From Bullera alba (Eukaryota; Basidiomycota; Tremellomycetes; Tremellales; Bulleraceae): a DNA stretch of 64,000 nt. The position numbers were made by a program, and so were the translations under genes. Location: contig BCIX01000006.1 in the NCBI GenBank assembly GCA_001600095.1, positions 1,054,001 through 1,118,000 on the forward strand, in the 5' to 3' direction. The notes under the pieces were generated by a model. The model was not told the DNA's origin. It searched no databases and saw nothing but the letters and a program-made list of their open reading frames with translations. This document shows positions 1 to 10,108 of this stretch, piece by piece. Position 1 is the first letter of the stretch; each line of letters opens with the position of its first letter.

Positions 1-1
1 A

Positions 2-706
2 AATGCCACTTCGTTCCCCCCCAGCTTGACCCGAAGGGCACGGAACAAGTGGAGTTCACTTAGTGGAGGGACCAAGACCGCATTGAGTGTAGCTGGGATA
101 CTGGGAGGTCTGACCATAGCAGCTCTGACTGGCGTAGGGATCAGCCACGACACCAAAATCTACATCAATGCTCCACCTGGGTACGAGCTGACCGCAATTG
201 AGCCTAGTTGGAGCTCCATACTTCCCATTGTCGAGAGCGAATCTGATCTGAGGCGTTCGAGATATTCCGTCAGTGTCCCAGAAAACTCCCTCCTACAACT
301 GTCAGCAGCGGATTGGCAAGGTCACCAAATACAGGTAACCCATATATCGTGAACTTACTGAGATCCAAAGCTGAACTTTAGGTCTGTGTAGTTTGGGATC
401 AAGACAGCTGACGGCGTCTGGTCGTTTGGGCCATGGGGAACACACCCAGAATTCACTATCTTGCCAGAAGAGCAGAAGGTTTACATCAGTACTCACACTC
501 CATGGATTCCGTTTGGCTGGGTGAGTAGTTGGTAAGGGGATCTTTACTGCGGTCGATCGAACTGACCAGCATGTTACGAATAGGATGACGCCGAGTCCAA
601 GAATACTTGCAAGTACCGAGGTCCCGGAGAGTCAGAGCTGGGAGATCTGCTTAAAATCGAAGAGTATCCCGGCGTGTCGTATCGATGTCGTTTGGTCCAG
701 CCTTAG
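2..706 (+). CDS. Small membrane-anchored protein, tandem paralogue 1 (5' end missing)
   Basis: The function is not recognised. The frame is already open at base 2, with no ATG before the membrane segment, so the start lies left of the window. Exons read as 2-334, 392-520 and 584-706, with introns of 57 and 63 nt (GTAACC..TAG, GTGAGT..TAG) and stop TAG at 704-706. A short basic stretch is followed by one hydrophobic segment rich in Gly, Ala, Leu and Ile at about bases 75-140. About 150 residues then follow that look extracytosolic or lumenal, with two Cys in the last exon. The gene at 1360-2281 has the same exon phases and a similar C-terminal end (YRCRL here, YRCRI there), so the two are tandem duplicates. 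A single-pass membrane protein is inferred. Confidence 0.6.
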
Positions 707-1359
707 CCAATCTTGGAGTTATCAAGAAGGTCAACGACAAGACTCGTGAGGCGGAAAAGACATGACATGGGTGTTCGGGAGCTTGAAGCTGGCTGCTGTT
801 GCGAATCTCTCGTGCAGGCCCAGGGGACGTCAGCGGGATGCTCTCCGAGGAAGGGTTGGGCGCAATGTCGGAGGGAAGGGATTTGGCCATCTGTCATCAT
901 GGTTCATGAGACACGTCCCACGAGATAAGCCTGCACGAGCACTTCTCGTTTCGTCTTGATGTCCTTTGTACGATGGCATGACGACGGACTAGTACCGACT
1001 GCATACCGGTGATATCCTCCTCCTACTCGGCTGATAAGCAAAGCAGCTTGCCAGCTACCTCTGCTCTGACGCTTCAGCAGCAGCCTGGCCGCCTGGCGCA
1101 AAAAGCGACGAGAGAACCTTTCATGATCAGCGCGGTATCAGCGTGTCTTTCGAAAATCCCGGCAGCAAAGGATCGTGAATCTCAAACGAAAGCGAACCTT
1201 TGACGACCTCCTTGCCTGCAAAATCGCGCGTGCGTCAGGCTTCTTGGGGGTGACGTCTGAAAGCTGCGTGATAGGCTATAAAGGGTCAGCTTCAAACCTG
1301 ATACCACATCCTCGCCACCACTCAGCTATCATCGTTTGACCGAAGCACCTTCTTGCACC
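707..1359. other. Intergenic region between the two tandem paralogues
   Basis: No convincing coding region or RNA gene is seen in these 650 bases. A TATA-like stretch (CTATAAAGG) near 1274-1282 lies about 80 bases before the next gene's ATG and could be its core promoter. Confidence 0.4.
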
Positions 1360-2281
1360 ATGACGTCCAATGCCACCTACCATCAACTCTCTCCAGGTTC
1401 GCAAGACGGAGAAGACGATCGTCAAGCGGATGATGCTCCTCTACTGGGAGAAGACGTAACCGAGAGAGACCCCGACTTCGTTCTACACGCTGATGAGGTA
1501 GAAATGTCAGTGCTGACCTCAGAAGGCCGCAACGCAGAGCCAGACTTGGAGACAGGACAATCGTCCAGTAGAACCGCCAGGCCGAGCCCTCGTGACCGAG
1601 TAACCAATTGGTGGAGTCGAGCCCCAGTGCCCACCAGGCTTGGATCTGCCGCACTGGGGGTGCTTGGGTGTTTGTCTCTCACCCTACCCAGTCTCATCGA
1701 GATGCTTGACAAGACACAGGTGACGGTCATTGTCCCGGCGGAATACAACACCATTGAAGTCGATAGCAATTACAATCAAGACCATCTCACCTGGAATACT
1801 GAGCGGAAGGGTCAGAGTCTTGTCCGCCACTTCGAGCTGCCCCGTTCCCGTGGTCACGAGGTCGAAGTGACTGTTGAGGATGCCGAAGGAAACAAGATCG
1901 AGGTCGGTAACGATGACTTGGAAATCCGTTCCCCGATGATTTGTACTGACGAAGTTGTTGATAGCTCGGTGTTGCTCTCTCGGAGGGTATTTGGAGCGCG
2001 AAGACCAAATCTGATATCGCTTTCGAATTCTTGCAACAGCCATCATTCGTCAAGGTGACGATCACGCCATCGTCCATCTTGGGCATCGATCTTGTGGTGA
2101 GTGCAACTTTGATACACTTACAATGATGTGGATTTGGCTGACGCAACACAAGAACAAAGAGGAGCACTGGCTATACTGCGGTCAGGCAACCGAGTCCGAC
2201 TCAGCCCTTGGCGATTGGGAGCCGATCAACGAAGGGAAGGACATTTTTTACCGATGTCGGATTGAGAGTAACCGAGGTTGA
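1360..2281 (+). CDS. Small membrane-anchored protein, tandem paralogue 2
   Basis: Exons read as 1360-1902, 1965-2096 and 2153-2281 (804 nt, 267 residues), all joined in phase 0. The ATG at 1360 is chosen because it is the first in frame. The first intron uses the unusual donor GTCGGT, which still fits GTNNGT; it is supported by exact positional agreement with the first intron of the upstream paralogue (GHQIQ/FGIK there, GNKIE/LGVA here). The N-terminal 100 residues are acidic and Ser-rich, with no signal peptide. One hydrophobic segment (LGSAALGVLGCLSLTLPSL) follows at about residues 92-112, then a beta-rich looking 150-residue domain ending near YRCRIESNRG. The topology suggests a type II single-pass protein with a cytosolic tail. 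No family is recognised. Confidence 0.65.
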
Positions 2282-2608
2282 TCAGTGCATAGTGGCTGCC
2301 GATACGATAGCGTCGACACTCATGGAACGGAGAGTGGTGTGAGTACTTTTGAGTACATGCATTGATGGTGCGGATTCATGACTCCAATCGGTTGCTTCTT
2401 TTCAATTGGGTCGATCTTGAATGCTCCACATGGGCGTGACGGGAACGTCGTCTTCAGCCATTCGACTACATGAGGGTGATGCTGATATGAGAAGAGGCGC
2501 CTCACAAGCGCATGCATAAGCATGTCTGAACGTCAATGCAGGATTACCGTAGCGGCTGGCGGCATTTGTTTATGTCCCTCTGCTTTTCTGAATTGGCGTG
2601 CTCACTGC
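2282..2608. other. Convergent intergenic region
   Basis: This is the space between the 3' ends of the second membrane-protein gene (+) and the TatD gene (-). It presumably holds both 3' UTRs. No other signal is seen. Confidence 0.4.
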
Positions 2609-3822
2609 TCATGCCTCGTCTGGATAGAATAGCTTCAAGCTATTCTGCCAAGCTGCCTCCGCGACTTCTTCCACCGAAATGCCTTTGATTCCCGCAACGA
2701 TAAGGGCTATGAGCTTGACGTCGCAAGGCTCGTTCCGACCTTTCACGCCGTGGTCTTCCTTCCACTTGTCCGGTTTCGACACGCGAGGCAGAGCATTGGT
2801 GATGTCTTTCGGCAGAAATTTGTGTGAAGCATGTGTTGTGGTGATGGAACACCAAGGGGCGTCTAAGAGCCAGAGTCAGATTTGCGTACTCGATGATCAT
2901 CCGGCTAGGTGTACACTGACCTGTTTCCAGCATGAGACTCTCCAGTGGTAGATGTTTGACCATTTGAACATTCTCATCTGTTTTAAGCGAACAGCCGTTG
3001 ATGCCGACGTACATTCCCATTGCCACCTTTGCCACTCGTCAGCTGAGTCGTAGTAGTCATCACAAGTGCGAACGCACCCATTCGTCCGCCTCTTCCCTGG
3101 TTCCAGTGAACGAATGCACCACTCCTCCAGGCCAGTCTGCCTTGTTCCATCCTACGTCGCCGAGTATCTTGATAAGATCTCTCTGCGACTCGCTGGTCCT
3201 GGAGTGGAGAAACAACGGTAAAGAGTAGGTCTTCGAGAGTCGCAGTAGATCGGCCAGGTGTTTGAGTTGCGTCTCGCGATCTGAGAAGTGAAGTCGATCG
3301 TAATCTACGCAGAAGTGAGCCTGGAACAACAATTATGCTTGTATACTCACCTAGTCCTACCTCTCCGATAGATATGATCCGCCTGGAGCCTCCCTCTCCT
3401 CTGTCTTCCTCTATCAGAGCTCTCAAATCCCGGATGTAGCCATCGACTCCTTGGGGATGTTTATCGATCTCTGATGTGGACGTAGGGTGACACCCTGCTG
3501 TACTGTGCAGCTCTGCGCTGAATGAGCTTTCGTCGATCTTGGATATCCGCCCGACGACTGACCATATTTCTTCGCTAACGCCAAAGCCTCTCTACTCTCT
3601 TGCAGTGATGTGCCAGTAATCAGGATCTTTTCTACCCCTCTTGCTTTCGCTCTGGCGACCACTGCATCAAGGTCGGAGGGGTGTTTCGACTTTCCATGAT
3701 ACACCCCAGTGTACTGCGGATCGGTGAGATTGACAGCGATGTCTGATGCCCTTGAGATTAGTCCGACCCTAATGCTTGATTGAGATCTGTTTTTGCGCAC
3801 CAGCGAAACGAAGCGAAGACAT
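2609..3822 (-). CDS. TatD-family metal-dependent deoxyribonuclease (TATDN1-like)
   Basis: Six exons on the minus strand read 3822-3801, 3742-3563, 3512-3351, 3304-3078, 3026-2921 and 2862-2609 (951 nt, 316 residues), all with in-phase joins. Family landmarks follow in order: RFADIAVNLTDP at the N-terminus, ITGTSLQESREAL, GCHPTSTSEIDKHP, GEVGLDYDRLHFS, LFLHSR, GGVVHSFTGT, YVGINGCSLKT and LMLETDAPWC. These carry the His, Glu and Asp ligands of the TatD two-metal site. The length matches human TATDN1 and yeast YBL055C (roughly 300-420 residues). Family members are 3'-5' exonucleases linked to DNA repair and apoptotic DNA breakdown. The gene diverges from the paladin-like gene. Confidence 0.92.
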
Positions 3823-4256
3823 CGTGGGGCGAAATCGATTCGGTTCGACTAGCCGTATCGCTTTCAATTGGCGCGAGACGGAAAGCAGCGTGGTGGGCAG
3901 TGAGTCGATCAAGATATCGACCTGTCCTACTGTACAGGCAAAGTTGTAAGGAGGAGCTGGTGACGGGAACCCGCCGAATCAACTGTGCGTTTGCGCTACC
4001 TACGAGTAACTAGCTCTAGGTCTTCCAGGAGTCGACTCCTCCTCGAGGAGTCTCGAGAGATCTGAAACGAGTGTGGGGTCTCCACGTCCGTTCCCATCTC
4101 GCACGAAAACAATATGCGAGGCCTTCTCGATCAACGTTCTTGAGCTTCTGGACCCATAACAGCACTCGCAACAAGCCAGACGAGCGACTCTAGGACAGCG
4201 ACGGAGTGAATATAGGTCTGTGTTGCTGAAAAGCTCACTCAAGCCATACCTACAAC
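3823..4256. promoter_or_regulatory. Divergent promoter region, TatD / paladin-like gene
   Basis: These 434 bases separate two divergent start codons. A 12-bp perfect palindrome (CTCCTCGAGGAG) lies near 4038-4049. No coding region is supported. Confidence 0.35.
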
Positions 4257-7200
4257 ATGGCTGAACCCAGCTCGCTGAGCGGCACCTCATCTCCGGTCAA
4301 GTCGGCTTCGCAACCAGATACACCACCATCACCTCCCACGCCAGCTGCGGGCTCCGTGCGATCCCCAACACTCCCTTCAGCTCACCTGCCGAGCCGACCG
4401 TCGCCACTTGGCTCCTCTAGATCGGCTCAGTTCGCAAGCAACACCCCTCCCAGCCGCACCTCCCAGGCTGGATCCTTAGAGTCAAGGAGGGTGTCTGTAG
4501 GAGGTCTGGACAGCGGCAAATCGGGGAAGTTGAGGACTGTATTGTCGCGGACTGTATCAGGAAATAGAAGGACAGGACCCACTAAGATCCTAGGGATTCA
4601 AGATAGGTTGCGTAAGGAGGTAGATGGAGTCGTGAAGAGGCGACAGGGGAGTGTGCTAGCGAGAGGGTATGTGGATGTTTTGGTGCCATTGGATCAAGCT
4701 GATGATATCGTCATCGGTTCAGATTCATCCTCAAGACCGGTAAGCAGGAGGCCATCTGGTAGGATGTTGCTCATATAGCCAGACCACTATCCGACTGGTC
4801 GAGCGCTGGACCTGGACCTAACTATCCAGGGTGCTCCCAACTTCAGAGCACCAGATGAAGAAGGCCTCAACGTTTACGGGGTGGGTCCGAGCGATCTCAG
4901 TGGTAGTCGTCAGGCTGATAAGATCGGATAGGTTGCCCAACCTACAGTCCCGGGTCTGAAATCCATTCTGACTATTCTCGGCTGTCAGCCCGATTCAGTT
5001 CTCCCACCGTCGTCCTCGCGCAGGCGCTCTTCTGCCGTCCGACGGGAAGATTCGGATGTACCACTGCAAAGATACAAATCTCCTCCAGCAGAGGGAGGCT
5101 TGGAGGGTAGTGCTCTGGCGGACGATGCGAGTGACTCCACAGCTGGAAGAGCTGTCTGGTTCAGTACAAGAGAGGAGACGCTCAGTGAGTTAAAAGCTGA
5201 GAGAACATGCTGATGCCGTCATAGTCTACTGGTAGGCCTACCTGAATGACCATTCGCAATATTCACTGATCCTCTTCACCAGTAATGGTAGACCATATGT
5301 CTTGAGAGACGCTACAACGCCGTTGAACACCTTGACCTTGTCAGGCCGAGCTGTCAACCTGGAAGACATCGAAAGACGCCTCAAGCTGGATATACTAGAC
5401 GAAGCTCGTCGTTACGGTGGTATGATTTTGACACATGACGAAGTCGGAAGTGGCGATATCATCCCTACATGGGTGAGCGTCGATCAGGCCAGCATACAAA
5501 CGCCCAGAGAGGTCTGGGAAGATGTGGAACGACAAGGCTGGCGGGTCGCATACTCGAGGACACCTATTGCTCCAGATAGGCCAATCGAGGTGAGTACAAT
5601 CATACTTGAGTTGAAAGCGGCGCTGAATGAATCCAGGACAACTATCTAGACGCTTATGTCTCGGGACTTCGTGATGTCGATCCCTTGACCACATCGCTTG
5701 TCTTCAATTGCGGTATGGGTGTGGTCCGAAGTGAGTGCCGTTCTCGTGTATAATGCGCATCGCTGATCGGTCGTCATAGCAACTTTCGCTATGTGTGCCG
5801 CCCTTCTGCTCAGGCGAAAGCAATTCATGATGAGGAATCTGGAAGACCCATTCCAGCTCACTGCCGGCGGATCTGGTTTCGCGACGGTAAGCTGGATTGT
5901 CACTGACCATCTGTGTCGCAAGCTGATCCCTTTTGCAGCCCTCAGGTGCTGGACCTCAGGCGGCTCAGTTCTTAGAGCAAGCGACTCATCAACAAGCTCT
6001 CAATCGATCTCTCCTTAGAATGACGAGAATTCTAGAACGAAGTGAGCTGATTGTCGTCGCGTGAAGGAGTCAGCTGCTGATTTCCGACTAGACCTTTCGC
6101 AGAAACTCCCATTCAGCGCAATTGACTTACTAGCAGATCAACCCAACCTTCTTGACTCGCTGAGGAAGGCTCACATGGGCAATTATCAGATCGTCCTCTC
6201 TTTGCTGTCGAGCTTGGACCACGGCAGAGAGCTGAAGCGCCTAGTCGACCATGTCATCGATATCTGTGAGTTGAATGTGGGTTCTGAAGCCTGTAAGGCT
6301 GCCAGCTGAATCCACTCCTTGATCAGGCGGAGCTGTTGTGAATTTGAGGGAAAATGTGCTGGAGCAGCGTCTTCGTTACAGTGTCGCGGCCACAGACGAC
6401 AAGCATCGACAAGCAGTCCTGGAGAAAGCTCTACGATCGGTACGTCCACTTGTCTTCTTTTCGCGGCCAGGCATTAATCATATACTCAGCTTGAGCAATA
6501 CTTCGACTTAATTGTATTCTCTGCGTATCTGGAGGACGAGGATGCCGGTGACACAGGCGTGACATTCTCCAGGTGGCTGAAAGTGGGTACCGCTAATCTG
6601 AGCGGTTCTGAGGCTGACCAACCTCCTATGTAGAGCCGACCGGAGATCTGGAAGTAGGTCATGACAGCACATTTATTGAGGTCAGGACTGATATCTGTAT
6701 AGCCAGATCAAGTTGATGCGACGACAAGGAGGAAACCGACTATTCGCCTTCGCTCCCGCCAATGATCTCAGCTTGGTCTCACGATCGTCTGAGCTAAATG
6801 AGAGGCAATCCTCAACTGAACGACACAGAGGTGTCGACTTACAGGGAGGCAAGGTGCTCGGTGATGAGTGGGCCGATCATGTTGTGGTCAACAGGAAAGG
6901 GATCATGCTGCGAGCTTCGTGAGTGACACTTCTGACAATATTGTTATTGTGTGCTTACCGTCACCTACCTAAGAACTCTGCTTGTGAGTTATGATGCTTG
7001 CCGTGACCTGGAAGCCGAACTGATGTGGTTTTACTACAGAAATCTGATCTTTGGCTTCACGAATCCGCCTCATCCTCTGAAGGTGTCCGAGGTGCAATCG
7101 GTTTCCGACAAGTCCGAGGCAGCTCAGTCTTTACCACCGGGCAGCCTACTCAAGAAGCTGTCTCGACAATCATCTCTTCGGTGCACGAGAGGTGTCCTAC

Positions 7201-10009
7201 CGTCTCATGTGTACTATGGATCTGTTTGCGGGAAGAGCCACTTGTCATGATCAACGGTATGTCTTAGGCAGGCAGCGTACCGAGTTATTCTACTAACGGC
7301 ATCGACCTCAGGCTCACCATACTGCTTGAGACGAGACAGCACGGCACTGCGTAACATGCGAGACTATACGGGGGTTTCGTCCTCGAGAATTGAAGTCTTG
7401 GAGGAGAGACTGAAGAGCGATGTCGTCACTGAGCTGGGCGAGTTCCAGGGTAGACTCCTGCTACATACTGAAAATTCGGATGGCGAGGTCGTCCCTGTCT
7501 GGGAGAGCGTAGACAAGACGGATGTCGCTTCTCTGCGAGAGATCATGGACGTCGCTGCTAGCAGCTCGAAAGACGTTCAATTGCAATTCGTTAGAATCCC
7601 AATCACCTCGGAGTCATCCCCAGACGTGAGTACTCACTTTGTCGTGAGGCTTCGCACTTGATCCGAGCTGATGTCATCGACAGTTCCACGATCTGACCGA
7701 CATCATGGATGTGTGTATGCGTGCTGATCTCGAACGAACCGCTATCGTTCTCAACGATCAATTGGGTCGAGGAAGAAGTTCGACAACGGCTGTCATTGTG
7801 CTTCTCATCCGCAACTGGCTGCGTAAGGGTCGGGACACGCAGAGCAGTAGTCAGGGAACGCCAGCCAAGAGCAGGTCCAGGCCGCCCGTATCTCGCAACA
7901 CCAACACGGCCGCCATGCCAAAGACCAGCTGGCAGATCATTAATAGTTGTTTGCGGGTGATCCGATCTGGACTGGAAGTCAAGAAGGTAAGTTTTGTCGA
8001 TATTGAGCCTCCTCGCCCCGATGCTGATACCTACATAGACGGTAGACGAAGCGATAGATGCCACCGCCACCCATTTCAACTTAAGAGATGCCATAGAGGA
8101 CTTCCGAGTACGAGCGGAGGAGACCTCTGACCCGGCTGAGAAGGCATCTTTTATTGAAAAGGGTAAGAGAAGCTTGCCATCAGCAGGGGTTCGCCAGCTC
8201 ACACCTGCTTTGCAGGAATCTACCATCTCCGACGATACTACCACCTACTTCTGTTCCAGGCGTACTTGGACGACCGGACTCCAGACGAGGAAGATCCTTA
8301 TACCTTCGAGTCGTTCGTCAAGCATCGACCTGTTTTCAAGACATTGGAGAACGAACTCGAAGAAGGAGGTCTGCAGGGGTTAACGCCAATAGACCGAATG
8401 GACGTTTCTGCGGGAATGGCTCTACCCGATGAAGTCGCACAAGTGGTTGCCGGAAGATCTGGTGCCATTCTATCCGCCCAAACGATCCTCAAATCCGACT
8501 TCTTCTCCGGTCTGCAGAAGCAAAGCCTTCCAGACAGAGTGGACGGAGCCGCCAATTACAGAAGAGCACCTCTCATCGCCCCGATAGACGGCTCCGCTAC
8601 AACAGACGACAGATTTGTCTATGGAACTGGTATGCCCAGTGCGCCTGGACTAAGAAATGCTTTGAGCATGATGGATGCTGCGCCAGGAGCGAAACGACAG
8701 GTGGTGTGGACTTCCCTCCGTGAAGAGCCGGTTCTCTATGTCAAGGGACGTCCTCACGTCCTCCGACTGCTTGACAAACCGTTGAACAATGTGGAGTGAG
8801 TCTCTTCCCGTAGCAATATACGCCTGCCGATGCTGACGATGAGCAGGACCACAGGAGTGACGGCAGCTGTGGTCGAACGTATGGAAACTGCTCTGAAGCA
8901 GGATGTCCTACAGGAAATTCAGCGAGGTGATGGCAGACTGCTCCTCCACGACGAAGTGCAGACGAAGCCCGGCGTCTTCGAAGTCATCCCAATCTGGGAG
9001 ACAGTCAAGGCGGATGAAGTGATGACCCCGAGGGAGATGTACGAGGGCGTCATCGATGAGCAGTATCATGTCGATTACTTGCGAGTTGCCATTGTGAGTA
9101 ACTGGATCTACGGGCAGTAAGCTTTCGCTGACAACACTCCCAAGACCGATGAGCAAGCACCATTACCGGGCTCTCTGCAGGTGATCGTCAACAGAGTCAC
9201 GAAAGGCTTAGCCGAGGGAAAAGACTTTGTGTGAGTTGGCAGCCAACAGTAATAGATCAGTACCTGACGAGACGGCGCAGTTTCAACTGCCAAATGGGTC
9301 GTGGAAGGACGACGACGGGAATGATAGCGGCTTCAGTCATCGCCACTATCGAAGCGGGACATATGACCGCTGACACCCTCACCGAAGATGAAGATGACTA
9401 CAGCGATACCGAGACGGGAGAGTCGGCAGCCGCAGCTCAATACCTGAACGGTGAGCTCGTCTTGTTAGGTCCTACTGTGATGACTGAGCTGATGGTCCCA
9501 CTTCAGGAGAGTACAAGATCATCCTTCAGCTCGTGACAGTGCTCAGCCACGGCAAGGGTAAGTCCAGTGAAGGGACCACCCCGTAATTTGCCCTACTGAC
9601 CATTCCGCAGAGGCGAAGCGTCTGACGGACAAGGTCATCAATCTGATGGAGGGCGTGCAAAACCTGCGTAAAGCTGTCTATGAGTACGTATTCCATTCTC
9701 ACTGGTCAAGACTCTGACTGATCGAGATGCGCAGTTTCAAGTTGAGGGTCGATGCGGCTGATCCCGGTTCCGCCAAACACAAGACGCTATTGCAGCAAGC
9801 TGCAAATTATCTATACAGATGTGAGTCGCCTCCTTGCACTCCATGTCACTTCCGCTCACCGCTTCTTAGATGGAACTTTGATCGTCTTGACGAACTTCCT
9901 GCTTGAGACGAAAGAAGCTGGTACGCCGCTGGAACAGTCTGACTTCCCTTCTTGGCTGGAGAAGCACCGCGAGATCCGCTCCGTCTTGTCGAGAAAGACC
10001 TTGGAGTAG
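4257..10009 (+). CDS. Paladin-like protein with three PTP/phytase-like phosphatase domains
   Basis: About 26 exons give a protein near 1,430 residues. The N-terminus is Ser/Pro-rich and disordered. Three related modules follow. Each opens with a W-x-x-x-R-E-E-P-x-x-Y-x-N-G-R-P-x-V-L-R-like block (about 5160, 7210 and 8705) and leads to a phosphatase P-loop. Module 1 has CGMGVVRT (Cys codon 5709-5711). Module 2 has NDQLGRGRSST, with Asp (7756-7758) where Cys is expected. Module 3 has CQMGRGRTT (Cys 9288-9290). This layout is typical of paladin (PALD1), related to bacterial cysteine phytases and reported in animals to act on phosphoinositides; the fungal role is unknown. One exon is only 10 nt (6974-6983). 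Start ATG 4257 is the first in frame and stop TAG is at 10007-10009. Confidence 0.88.
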
Positions 10010-10108
10010 ACATTGTGCCATACAAGGCAAGATGGCTTTTAGCACATACTATAGATACAATGCATAGAAGTATAACATGGCAGACAGCAATCTGCACAGG
10101 ATGCTCAT

